From contig OY759214.1 of the NCBI GenBank assembly GCA_963662175.1, positions 14,818,001 to 14,882,000 on the forward strand: a stretch of 64,000 nucleotides of DNA. The letters run 5' to 3'. Below are positions 10,262 to 20,524 of the stretch, piece by piece. Source of the stretch: Aradus depressus (taxonomy: Eukaryota; Arthropoda; Insecta; Hemiptera; Aradidae). The first letter of the stretch is position 1, and each line of letters opens with the position of its first letter. A program made the translations under genes and the position numbers. The notes under the pieces were generated by a model that saw only the letters and a program-made list of their open reading frames with translations, did not search any database and was not told where the DNA came from.

Positions 10262-10328
10262 TTAGTTAGTTATTGTGACTCATGCCCGGGCTTTAACTAC
10301 GAAGTCATATCGCCTACTACCAGAGCTG
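10262..10328 (-). mobile_element. SINE-A 3'-end fragment
   Basis: GTGACTCATGCCCGGGCTTT and the following TACGAAGTCATATCGCCTAC block are the complement of the SINE-A tail. The rest is absent. Confidence 0.8.
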
Positions 10329-11130
10329 GAGCAATTTGTTAAACACATTAACCTAATAAATCTGGTCCAGAGATCTCAATGCAAATTCAGAATAGAATAT
10401 ATTGCCTTGATGTTTTAAAACAAGACTTTAAAAAAATATTTTGCGAAACATGTTTATAAAGATTTTTTTTATATTAAAGAAAAAAATAATGATTTATAAT
10501 TTATTCCCATATGTTTTTTACTGAGATGGAGCTACTAATTAAAATTCTTTAGTGATCGATCTGCTACCATAAGACAGCTATAAATCCGTACTACACTGGA
10601 CCTCTCTAGAGGCTGAGGCTATCCCTTGTGCCGACGATGTGGAATATACTCTTTGACGGACTGCTCAGCATGCTATGAGACTTTGATGTCAAAATTGCAC
10701 GTTTTACTGCACAAAACTGCATATTTTTTTGTAATTAGAAAATTTATTTGTAAGTTAGTTTCAAAATGTATACATTTGTAATCGACAACTTTACAATAGT
10801 TTTGAGAAAAAATCCCGGATATGACCAACTCAAAAAATACAATGCGGTCATAAATGGTGAAGATATTGAATTAGGATAGAAATAGGAAACAACCTGACAT
10901 TATAAGCAGCGACAAAAAATGCCCCATCACAAGCGTCAGGGTCGAGAGATCATTTTCCCAGCTAAAACACATATCGTACTTGGGGACAGCCGGCAAAGTT
11001 TTTCAGACAAGAATTTTGAAATGTACTTAGTGATAAATTTTAAAGCATCAAATGTTTAAGTAAAAAATATATATCAATTTAATTGAAATCAAATTCTCGG
11101 CCTTGAGTAATGTGGTGAATTGTTTGTATT
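10329..11130. other. Mostly unassigned; possible LINE C-terminal scrap near 10610-10690
   Basis: Around 10620-10680 one frame reads DDVEYTLFDG. It is loosely like the Cys/His-bearing C-termini of non-LTR elements (DDVEHTLF-C), but too short to assign. The rest shows nothing recognisable. Confidence 0.25.
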
Positions 11131-11648
11131 GGTTGTCCGGAAATAAATGCAGGTTTTCATGTTTGCATTAAATCACCTATATAATAAACTGTTTACGTTT
11201 GACGGATTATTTCTTTGTCTGGTTGTAAACACTTATTAATCCTCTTCCAAACAAAAATGTTTGTTTACCTCTGTAGTATTTCATTGCTTGGAAATAATCC
11301 AGTTTGTACTAAGATGCCAAAGCGTGATTTTCGCCTAATTTCTTTTGACGAGTTTAAACTCAGTCGGAACGGGGCCCAAACGGCCAGAAACATTAATGAA
11401 ATCTGGGGTGATGGCAGTGTGAGTGAGAGCACCGTTTAACGGTGGTTTAAAAAATGTCTTAATCAAAATTCGATAGAAAATGCGTTTTTAGAATTTGTTA
11501 ATACTAAAGATTCAAAGTTCTATTCAGAGGGCATAGAAAAGTTACTAACTCGTTGGCAGAAATATGAGAGTATTTTGATTAGTAAAAATTGTTTTAAATC
11601 ATTTACTTTATTTTAAAACCATAAACCTGCATTTATTTACGGACAACC
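11131..11648 (+). mobile_element. Internally deleted mariner element with both terminal inverted repeats
   Basis: Terminal inverted repeats at about 11131-11160 and 11620-11648 share GGTTGTCCG.AAATAAATGC and then AGGTTT. The element is 518 bp, against about 1.3 kb for an autonomous mariner. Its interior keeps only the N-terminal helix-turn-helix and the extreme C-terminus of the transposase. A TA dinucleotide flanks the right end, while the left flank reads TATT and is ambiguous. With termini intact, it could be mobilised by a related transposase elsewhere. Confidence 0.85.
11314..11616 (+). pseudogene. Mariner transposase remnant (DNA-binding head fused to C-terminal tail)
   Basis: From the ATG at 11314 the frame gives MPKRDFRLISFDEF, then NGAQTARNINEIWG and SVSESTV, a TAA stop (11437-11439) and RWFKK. 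This is the paired-type HTH of mariner transposases. The frame then passes straight to FLEFVNTKDSKFYSEGIEKL and LTRWQK, the family's C-terminal block. The whole catalytic DD34D domain is absent, so it cannot cut DNA. Confidence 0.85.
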
Positions 11649-12339
11649 TATTATTTTACATGTCTCTAGTATTTTGTTAATCAAAAATTTATACATATAT
11701 GATTTTGTAATTAAAATTTCAAAAACGGCAAAAAAAACTTGGGTTTTCAGAATATATTTTTGATAAATAGTATAAATAAATTCCTTTAGGCTTTTTAGCC
11801 AGTTACACAACGCTAATTCGCAACAATCATCCACCGGCGCCCACACTAGCCCGATAACGTCACAGACAAAACAAACACTGCACAACAAACACGTACAGAC
11901 TAGCTCTATCCATTGTGACCTCAACCGTTGTTATCGCATTATTAGTTTCGTAGTTATTATCGATTGAAATCTGACGGTATTTTGTAACACAAAAACGTTT
12001 GACCGGCTATCAGTGTGCTTAACGAGCGAATAGACGTTTTCACGTCAAAACCCATAAGCAATTATTCCAAACGAAATATCTCTACTGGAAATTCAATTCA
12101 AAATTTTCATAAAGTTTAATCCTTTGTTTCTTGTATAACACTCAAAGACGAAGTCTGTAACCAAACATGCATTGGCAAGATCAACAAATTCATCAACTTC
12201 CATTTTCTCATTTAATTTTATGTAAAGGTCGGAAAATACATAACACCCACTGAATATTACATAAATCGATATAAAATATTAGTGTTTTAATGTTATATGT
12301 AAAAAAAAAGTCAACGGTGAATCATCATCAACACTGATT
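11649..12339. other. Unassigned stretch
   Basis: The region 11815-11935 is less AT-rich than its surroundings and has an open minus-strand frame with a hydrophobic start. No splice pair or known domain supports a gene there. Nothing else is recognised. Confidence 0.35.
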
Positions 12340-12500
12340 AATCAATTCGGTTTTCGTTGTCTCTCCAATACTAATTGACCGTCTGGGGTAAAAATCAATA
12401 CATTCATTACATCGACAGTTATTATGGTCTTGAGTCGAGCCTCGCTCCTTTAACCTCTCTTCCTTCCGGAAAATTGATAGGTGGCCGTCTTTATAAAATT
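12340..12500 (-). repeat. Family C repeat, 3' part, minus orientation
   Basis: The blocks TGATTAATCAATTCGG, CATTACATCGACAGTTATTA and GAGTCGAGCC are the complement of the family C 3' half. Confidence 0.7.
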
Positions 12501-13344
12501 TAAATATACAATTTCATGTCGCTATATTATTGAGCTATATTATATAATTTATCATATATTTAATAAATATTAGATTGAATATTATCGATAGTTATATTTA
12601 ATATAGATTGTGCTATCGAATTTGATATTGTGATTTAAAATTAGCGGTCTGGCACTTTCCAATTTCTCAACTATATTCTCCATATTTTGTGATAAGTTGA
12701 CTGAATTTTTACACTTCTTGGACTATTTTTTTCTGGGAAGACAAAAACATTACATGCACCAGACTTGTAAAGAGGAACTGTAAATTCTTTGTGAATAAGG
12801 TAGGCACCTAATTTATTCGTTTTCCATCTTACCACAAGCAGATGATCCTAGGGTCTCAAAATAAAACAGCACATATGATGCTAAATTTTATTAAAATACA
12901 GATATTTTTAACATAACTTTTTTTCAGTCTAGATTTTTGGTTTACGTACTTGTTCATTTTACATGAACTGGTAACTGAAGTATAAATTTTTTTTTTTTTT
13001 TTTTTTTTTTTTCGAGGGCTGATTTGTGTCATCGCGGCCAGAGTAGGCCTATTGTGTGCCTAGTATAGTAGTATATATTTAAAAAAACTTAATAAAGACA
13101 TTTTTTTAAAATAAAAACATATTAACTATTTAATAAAAATATATTAACTAGTAGGTTAAAGGAACTGATAATACTGATAAGGACGAAACCACTATTCTTG
13201 GTTACTGACAGAATAGCCAACCGTACGGAAACCGAACTCTTTTCCCGAAAGCGGCGATTGCTTTCTTGTTCGAAATCCATTTTTAAGAATTTCGTTAGTA
13301 GTATCGATTAATCGAAAAACTATCGATAGTTTGACACAACTATA
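12501..13344. other. Unassigned; contains a poly(T) retroelement end
   Basis: A run of 26 T at 12987-13012 is followed by CGAGGGCTGATTTGTG. It looks like the 3' end of a poly(A) retroelement on the minus strand and loosely resembles the short insertion at 50564. A CTATCGATAGTTTG motif near 13320 resembles the end of the hAT element at 58659. The rest is AT-rich without gene evidence. Confidence 0.4.
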
Positions 13345-13565
13345 CTTTGGGGGCTTTGGATACACATATAAAATCTTGTGTCGGTAAATTCATTCTACCG
13401 GGAGTTATCCCAGACACAGTCATATACACAGACATACATCAATTTTTTATTTTATTTTCGGAATCAGGGAAATAATGAAATTCCAGTGAAAATTCAGCAT
13501 CGAACTTCTGACCGATTACATAACTTCCCCTATACTTCGTAAAACTGGGGAACTAAAAAATATTC
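13345..13565 (-). repeat. Family C repeat, 5' head, minus orientation
   Basis: The blocks GGATACACATATAAAATCTT, TTCTGACCGATTACATAACT and TACTTCGTAAAACTGGGG are the complement of the family C head. No coding content. Confidence 0.75.
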
Positions 13566-13942
13566 CAAACAATTTATGATGCCTCTCCCAGGATTTAATC
13601 CTCTCTCGGACCTAAAGGATAAGCTACGTCAATACTGTCAATTGGTTCATTTGAATAACATTTATTTGAATTCATTATATAGGTTTTTAATTTTCTTAAA
13701 CAATTGTTGAGTCACGTTCTCTTACTTCAACACTATTCTAATCGAAACTGTTTTGGTTCTAAAATGGAAATGAAAGTTATTTTCAAAACCTGGCAGTAAA
13801 ACTTGTTTGTAGAGGCTTTGAAGGCGCTTTACACCGGGGTCTCACTACAACAGAAGGAGCGGAGCGATCCATAAACATATAGTGAGTGTAAGAGTAAGTA
13901 TGTTATGGTCACATCAGATTTTACTTCGTGATATTCCGTTTA

Positions 13943-15072
13943 AGCTAAGCGCGCACTAGGGCGGCACGGCACGGACAGCCGGTACGGCACGGACGGCATT
14001 TTAAAGGTGGGTGCGCGTACTAAACGGGAACTCCCGCCATCCGCACATGGCAGTGTATACTGAGCTACCGTGTGGTGAACAAGGTCAAAATGGATAGTGA
14101 TGACGAGTGTTTGGTTGTTAGTGCAATTTTGGTAGAAGAAGAGGAAGAGATGCTAACCAAAAAAAAAAATTTTTGGATTCATCAAATTAATAGAAAAAGA
14201 CTGACTTTTGGTGAATTTCATACCTTGTTTCCGGACCTTATGGAAGATGATGCTAAATTCTTTCAATACTTCCGAATGACTCAGGAGAAGTTCGAATCCC
14301 TTTATGACCTCATTAAAGATGAAATCTTCAGGAAACAAACTAAGTTTCGAAGTCTTGTTGAACCAAAGGAAAGGCTAGCGATTTGTTTGCGGTAAGTTCC
14401 TACGTGATTATTTCATTGGTCGTATTATTATTATTATTTTTTTTAATACTCTAAACTTACTATGTATTCTGTATAAACATTTTGAAGACCAGACGGGTTT
14501 TATATGCCAAACAATGTATAAAGTTTTCCAGGTTTAGCACAATTTTAAAACCTGTACACATAATGAAATAGTACCAAACATTAGTACCAAACATATAGGC
14601 TAACACCAATTTATTTTCCAATTCACTAAATGATATTTTGCTAATTTGACTTTACTATAGGGAAATGTATAAAATAAATGAATAAATAACGGCGCAGCTT
14701 CAATGTTATAAAATTTATATTTAGAAAACAAAAAAAAAAACATAGTGTCAATATCAATTTTTTATTTTTTTTATTTATTTTTTATTGAAATCTCTTGCAT
14801 CAGTTTCCAACAATTCCAAGGCGCCCGCCGGAGGGGCGCGCTCACTACCCCAGAAATGCCGATGAGTCATCGGTACGGCGGCAGGGCCTTTCGGAAATGT
14901 CCTGAAGTTCTTCCTCGCTGACTTTTTAAAACGGCGGAAGGTGCGGAATCCCTGTCCGGCCAGCCGTACCGACCAAGTGAGCGCATACACATTTGATTCA
15001 ATGATATTAATTTTTTTAAATTGCCGTGACGGCCGCCCGTCCGTGCCGTGCCGCCCTAGTGCGCGCTTAGCT
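13943..15072 (+). mobile_element. PIF/Harbinger DNA transposon, non-autonomous derivative
   Basis: Perfect terminal inverted repeats of at least 32 bp run inward from both ends, starting AGCTAAGCGCGCACTAGGGC and followed by GGCACGGCACGGAC. They are flanked by the 3-bp duplication TTA at 13940-13942 and 15073-15075, the hallmark TWA target of PIF/Harbinger. The element is 1130 bp. It retains the first exon of the HARBI1-like transposase, but the catalytic DDE part is not recognisable, so it would need a helper. Confidence 0.92.
14090..14391 (+). pseudogene. HARBI1-like transposase, N-terminal exon
   Basis: The ATG at 14090 gives MDSDDE, an acidic run EEEEE, then WIHQINRKRLTFGEFHTLFP, DLMEDDAKFFQYFRMTQEKF and ESLYDLIKDEI, ending PKERLAICLR. 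These are the conserved N-terminal blocks of PIF/Harbinger transposases. The frame ends at a strong donor (CG|GTAAGT at 14392). No downstream exon with the DDE residues is seen before the right terminal repeat. A GC-rich patch at 14820-14960 may be a degraded C-terminal remnant, which is inference. Confidence 0.85.
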
Positions 15073-15075
15073 TTA

Positions 15076-15730
15076 CCCTATAATATAATATAACATAATA
15101 AAATTCCGTTGAAAAACTGATCTCGTGTTTTGACATTCCTTCCTTTTATTAAAAGTATAAAAAAATTTAAAAAAAAATTAAAAATGCTATTCTGATTTTA
15201 TTTTTTATTGATTTTTTTTCTTATTTATTCTACAATTTGTACTACACAGTAAGTAGAAGGATTGACGTGATAATAAACGATAAAATAATAAGTAATACAC
15301 AATATTTAAAACAATAATAAGAAGAGGGAAGCAATAAATAAAAAAATATGTGCAAAATAATAGTAAATATATACAAAACAAAATGTATATATATATTACT
15401 ATATTTAAAATAAATAAAAACATACTAAGTAAATCATAATAATAGAAAAATAAATAGATAATTAAAAAATAAAATAAATAAATAGGAACAACAAAAAAAA
15501 TAATATAAAATACAAGAAACCCAACGAGAACAGCACCAGCAGGACTCCCGCACTCTGCCATCCTCCATTCTCCAACAGATGTAATTTTTTAACGATTATC
15601 TTCTACGGGTAAATGTGTTTTGTCTCTAAGCCCACGATATCTCATACCGCTTTAACTAGCGCTGTGCTGAGATTGGAGCCAGGATATCGCCTTAGATTAC
15701 TGGCACTCCTACTTCTGTCTCTATACAGTA
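15076..15730. other. Unassigned, AT-rich
   Basis: The minus-strand frame from 15561 begins MAECGSPAGAVLVG and then runs into low-complexity hydrophobic residues encoded by T-rich DNA. I do not take it as a gene. No other feature is recognised. Confidence 0.4.
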
Positions 15731-15790
15731 AAGCTGCGATCTCCAAACTTTTTTGAATGCGTACCCCGAAGACGAAAATTATAAGTTGTA
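15730..15790 (+). repeat. Possible hAT-type terminus
   Basis: CAGTAAAGCTGCGATCTCCA and then AACTTTTTTGAATGCGTACC resemble the CAG...TCTCAAACTTTTTTGAA..CGTACCCC terminus of many hAT/ZBED-type elements. The matching opposite end was not found, so only one end is supported. Confidence 0.4.
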
Positions 15791-16369
15791 TCCCCTATAA
15801 TATAATATAATATTATATATTGTTAACCTTCTTCCCCTTCTTGAGAGAGTGTGTGAGTGAATTTAATTAATAAATAAAAATTTTAAATCGGAAAATGAAA
15901 AATCGACTTTAAATGAAAAATGCTTTGGATAGCTGAGTACACTCCTCACGGGAAGAACGGTTACAAGTTCCTAATGTGTAGTTGTCACCAGTAATTAATA
16001 ATAATTAATTAACTGTTGTCAACTAGAAGAAGCATGAGTGGGGGGGAATGAAATGAATCAAACTTAGAACTGTAACATATTTATTTTAAAAGGAACATAT
16101 CATATTTACAAAAAAAAACAATTTAATATACAATTGGTCGTATGTCTGAAGGACTTAATTATAACATACCTACGAGGTACCTCGATAATGATATCCCTGG
16201 CGATGCCGGTGTGATCATCCTTATCTGGACATCCCGCAGAAATCATCCAATCACATATTTCAAAGTCATTGAAGATCTGTCTGGTTTCGAGGCTACATTA
16301 GAAGTTAAATTTTTCACTGACTTTACACCGTCCGAAATACACTATAATTCACTGACTAGTTCGAGTGGC
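15791..16369. other. Unassigned; open frame of unknown meaning at 16142-16399
   Basis: The plus frame starting MSEGLNYNIPTRYLDNDIPG is 85 residues long and less biased than its surroundings. It has no recognised motif, and its end overlaps the degenerate tandem repeat that follows. It may be chance or part of an unknown element. Confidence 0.25.
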
Positions 16370-16560
16370 CTGAACGGCCCAAGCGTGAAGAGGAGTTGAT
16401 TTACTCACATATTTAAAATTGAACTGTAAAATCTAAAATAGAAAGATAAACTGACGAGAACTGAGCAGCCCCAACTCTGAAGGAGAAGTGCAATCACATA
16501 TTTAAACTGTAAAATATAACCTGACGTGATCTCAGCGGCCCAAACATGAAGGAGGAGAGA
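16370..16560 (+). repeat. Degenerate tandem repeat, about three units
   Basis: The motif CTGARCRGCCCMAACNTGAAG recurs near 16370, 16460 and 16531, each followed by a GAGGAG-like and CACATATTTAAA..TGTAAAAT block. Spacing is 70-90 bp with indels. Confidence 0.6.
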
Positions 16561-16796
16561 ACGTTGACTGACGACTAAAAAGGGTGGGTTCTTTATTTTC
16601 GTGGTGGTGGGGGACGGATCCCGGCCTCTCATTGGCTGTTCTTTCCCGCCAAATTTACTTCCAGCCAATCACCGATCACTGGTTGCGTAAGCCTCTTCTA
16701 AGAATAAGGGTATCTCAGCCCTCCTTGTTGTTCATGCAACACCGGATGTAAACAATTATCTGTTTCCTTCCTTTCCTCTAGATCCTTTGTTCCTTA

Positions 16797-16962
16797 TTTT
16801 CGCTCCTAGCGATCGCGATTCTCTCGCAGGCATCGCTAGTTCCGAGCATGTTCTTCCAAATGAAATTATCTTCAATTTAAATCCAAACAATCCACAATTC
16901 GCTCTTGTTTTCGCTCCTAGCGATTGCGATTCTCTCGCAGGCATCGCTAGTTCCTAGCATTA
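16797..16962 (+). repeat. Direct repeat of a CG-containing 55-bp block
   Basis: The block TTTTCGCTCCTAGCGATCGC, followed by GATTCTCTCGCAGGCATCGC, is at about 16797-16850 and again at 16909-16962. A weaker third version (CTCGATTCGCTCGTAGTG) lies at 17012-17030. The unit contains the palindrome GCGATCGC. Confidence 0.75.
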
Positions 16963-17030
16963 ATCTTCTTAATAAAATCCACTTTAAATCAGCTCCAAGT
17001 GGCCTCGATTCGCTCGTAGTGTCACTGGTC

Positions 17031-17861
17031 CTTGCTGAATAATAATAATAATAATTGTCCATGGGGGTAGACATGCTACAATATATATATTTATATATCT
17101 GTACCTCGGAGGTAAACTGCACTATGTGATAGAAACCCAATTTTTACAGCAGAGAGCTTTCTAATTTTGAACTCAATTTCACCACAATGGCATTAAATTT
17201 TCAAGCTTTCATAACTGCAGTTATTCTAAACCATTCATTGAAATACTCAGGCCGCATTAAAATATAAATATTTTTATATTTTTATTGCCTCAAAATAAAA
17301 AAGCATCAAGTCGACTTAGTTCTGTTTCCCCCCAAATTGACATTAGGGTTAGTGCAGTTTACCAACCTGTTATTTTGTAATTAAATACAGCTCAAACAGA
17401 TGTACAACTTAGTGCAAAAAACCTATTTTGGAAAAAAACTGATATAGTGTACAGATATATCAAAAATCAAATTATTTATTATTTCTTTATTCTAAACAAT
17501 ATACATACATTTAAATTAAATTACAAATTTACATACGTTTAAATTCTACATAGCTATAATAAACTTCTTAAAGTTATTTGAAATTTTACTTTTCAAAGAT
17601 TTTCTTTGTACTCGTACATATACTGAAGTGATTTTACCATGAGATAACTGTCGACCAACTTCGGGGAGATTTGTTTTATAATATCCCAGAAGTCTTCTTC
17701 ATCTTGCCTGTTTATTTTATTGATCTTACTTTTCCCAAATTACTATTTACATTATACGAAATGTTGAACAGGAAAATAATTAAAAAGAAGATGTATCTAT
17801 TTCTTGACTTTAATTTCCTCAGATTTTGAAACTTTCCAGTAGGCTAATATTTAACAGCTCG
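17031..17861. other. Unassigned AT-rich stretch
   Basis: A short AAT microsatellite lies at 17039-17055. No gene signal is seen. Confidence 0.4.
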
Positions 17862-18090
17862 TGAGCACGTCGTCCTTTAGATCGTTTAGCGATGGTCTCG
17901 AGCCTGTACGATGTCAAATATTCGTTAAAGACCTCTAGTTGAATAAAAAATTAGGGTAGGCAATATTTAGGTCTCCCATAGTGGAGTCGGGCTCATGTCC
18001 ACCAGAGCGAAAAAAGAGCGCTCTGGTAGTAGGCGATATGACCCCAAAGTTGAGGCCTAGGCTTGAGTCACAATAACTAACATACATAAA
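17862..18090 (+). mobile_element. SINE-A copy, 5' truncated
   Basis: It contains GAGCACGTCGTCCTTTAGAT, the AGAGCGCTCTGGTAGTAGGC block and the GAGTCACAATAACTAAC tail. The tRNA-like head is lost. Confidence 0.8.
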
Positions 18091-18147
18091 TTGATATGTA
18101 GCAGATAACAATATTTCTTTGATGTAGGAAAGTCGTAAGTCTCGATG

Positions 18148-18262
18148 TTAGTTATTGAGACTCATGCCCAAGCCTTAACTACGAGGTCATATCATCTACT
18201 GCCATGCTGTGTGGACATGAGCCCGACTCCGAGTTCTAAATTTTGCCTACCCTAAATGTGTT
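18148..18262 (-). mobile_element. SINE-A 3' fragment, inverted relative to the previous copy
   Basis: The block GACTCATGCCCAAGCCTTAA, then CTACGAGGTCATATC and GGACATGAGCCCGACTCC, is the complement of the SINE-A 3' half. It lies 58 bp from an oppositely oriented copy. Confidence 0.8.
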
Positions 18263-19008
18263 ATCCCTGAGATACCGAGTTTCGATGTTAAAGACTCTAT
18301 TAAATATTAGAACTAGTTTATTAAGACGAACTTTCAGATTAATAATAATGGCAGCCAGTAAAGTGGTAGCGTGCTCGCCTATTCCAAGATCCACAAATTT
18401 TACAGCTAAAAATTTTTAAATGCCACTTGGTCATGCCACTTGGCTCATCCACTCATCCAATAGGATTCGTGGTAGTAAAATGTTTTATTAAACATACGTT
18501 TCAACAATACATTTGATTAGACGGTTGAAGAACGACTCAGTTCAATGTAGAACTTTACGAGATGTTTTCTTAAGAAACAAGTTGAAACTTGTCAAAACAG
18601 ACAGTATTTTCAAAAGTTATTTATTATTCTCAATTCCTAAAATGCTCAAAGTTCGGAAGTTTTAACTAGAATCATTTGTTTGGAATCTTTAAAACTAGGT
18701 TTGATGGTTGAAGGCAAGTTGAAGATTAGCCTCAAAGTACCATCAAGGGTATTCAACATAATTGAAACAAAAAGTTTGCCATTTTCCTGGTATTTAGGGG
18801 GCACAGAAGCTCAGCTGTATTTCCTAATCATGTGTTCTTAGTACTCTTCACTCATAATTTGTTTTATCGTATTTTCTACAACTTTTCTCTGGGAATAACC
18901 AAACTTCCGTCATTGATATTTGGACATTTATGGATGAAAATTTCTCAACTATTGAAATATATAAATACCGTAGAAGCGTTGAAAATCACGTCATTGTGTT
19001 ACGTGAGG
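18263..19008. other. Unassigned stretch
   Basis: No gene or repeat family is recognised. Short frames only. Confidence 0.4.
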
Positions 19009-19342
19009 GCGCCGGTAGCTCAGTGGTTGCCTTCTGAGCTCAAGGTCGTGGGTTCGTAACCCGGCCGAGGCTCTTAGTTTATTTTATCTGGGAGGTAAAA
19101 TAAACTAAAACACACCGTCCTTCGGATGGGACGTTAAGCGATTGTCCCGAGCCTGTACAGTGTCAGATACTCGTCAAAGATCCCTATCCTGGGTGAATAA
19201 AAATTTAGAGTATGCAAAATTTAGGACTTCCATAGTAGACTCGAGCTCATGTTCACCAGAGTGGCGAAAGAGCGCTCTGGTAGTAGGCGATATGACCTCG
19301 TAGTTAAAAGCCCAGGCATGAGTCATAATCACTCACTAATTT
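19009..19342 (+). mobile_element. SINE-A, near full length
   Basis: GGCGCCGGTAGCTCAGTGG head, GTGGGTTCGTAACCCGGCC (B-box region), AGAGCGCTCTGGTAGTAGGC centre and CATGAGTCATAATCACTCAC tail. Slightly shortened between the A and B boxes. Confidence 0.9.
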
Positions 19343-19379
19343 TATTTATGTGATAGTAAGGTGTCCTGTGTCGAGATTT

Positions 19380-19490
19380 GTCTGAGAAACAAAATACAGA
19401 CTTTTCTTCCTACTGTTTTATTTTTGACCAGAACTGGGTTCAACGCAACAGCGTCATCATCAGTGGCACATTCATGATTGAATAAATATT
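19380..19490. repeat. Family E repeat fragment
   Basis: ACTGTTTTATTTTTGACCAG and then TTCAACGCAACAGCGTCATC also occur inside the hairpin at 38153-38345. Both loci are flanked by GAGA.ATCTCG/CATC..ACTATCAC-like sequence. Confidence 0.65.
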
Positions 19491-19542
19491 TTTTTATTTT
19501 ATTCTATTTGCAATCTGACACTCCCTCGAAAATTAATTTTCA

Positions 19543-19779
19543 TCATTCACTGTCTTTAGAGAGAAGATCGCGAGGCCACCTCCTGTTCAAGCGACGGGGA
19601 GGATTGTCAGAATGGGAATGAGAGGAAAGTTCTTGTGAGAGAGGATTTGAATGGGAAGAAAGGTTTCTGTGGAATGATTGGAATCGGGATTAGACTAATT
19701 CATTGAGAGCCGGAATACTGAAATCTCTGTGTAGGTGTTTATTGGTGACATAGAAAGGAGCGTTGACAATTCGTCGGAG
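19543..19779 (-). pseudogene. Jockey-clade LINE remnant, RT C-terminus to stop codon
   Basis: The minus frame reads LRRIVNAPFYVTNKHLHRDF, SIPALNELV, a stop, and after a Ser/His/Asn-rich stretch RRLNRRWPRDLLSKDSE and TGA. This matches the C-terminal order of Jockey reverse transcriptases (LR-IVNAPWYV-N---H-DL-IP ... WPRDLL). One in-frame TAA interrupts it. Confidence 0.85.
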
Positions 19780-19789
19780 ATGAATAAAT

Positions 19790-20524
19790 ATAAAATATAA
19801 ATAATGAAAAGTAACTAGTAAATCTTAAAGCAATATCTAAAAAATAAAATTTAACATACAAAGGAATTTTTGACATAAGTATAAAAAATGATTAAATAAT
19901 TATTTTTTACAAAAAAAAAAATTATATACTATTACAGAGTTAAAAAATAAAATTCACATAATAACTATCTATATAACAACCAGTCAATTTTATCTCTTTC
20001 ATTTATTGGATAAACAAAATAATTAATCATCTACCAATATATCAATTAACAGGAATTGCTACAGTCAATATTAACTAACTTCATATGCACTTTATGGTAG
20101 TTGATACATACATAGATGAACAAACTTTCAAGTAAACAATTCAATAAAGTTGCCAACTTGAATGTCTGTCAGCAGCATTCACTTTCGATAAACTTCTAAC
20201 AAGTTCAACTTTTGCTTTGTTTTTTATTCTTCGTCTACTTTCATGAAATAAATGTCTTTTTGTACATTGTTATTTATTACTATTTAACAATTAAGAAGCT
20301 TCAAGACGAATTCAGAGGCACATCATCCATTAGGTGAGAAACGCGCGCGCATATAGACTTATATATATTAAAAAAAAAATATATGTGACGTGACCTTTAA
20401 CCTTTCTTATACCCACTAAGTTTTTACAGATCATTCTTCCCTCCTCCCTCACATATTCCGGTTATATAACTTTGAAAAATAAAATTTAAGGGTAATGGGG
20501 TTAACACTTCTTGAGTTGTCCTTA
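19790..20524. other. Unassigned AT-rich stretch
   Basis: Nothing recognisable. A short CG-rich run GAAACGCGCGCGC lies at 20338-20350. Confidence 0.4.

Noticed and set aside
13730..13770. 33-bp exon on the minus strand between CATTTTAG and GTAAGAG
   Set aside because: It is too short and has no neighbour exons in phase.
15205..15561. 118-residue hydrophobic minus-strand frame
   Set aside because: Almost all of it is encoded by T-rich low-complexity DNA, with no domain or splice support.
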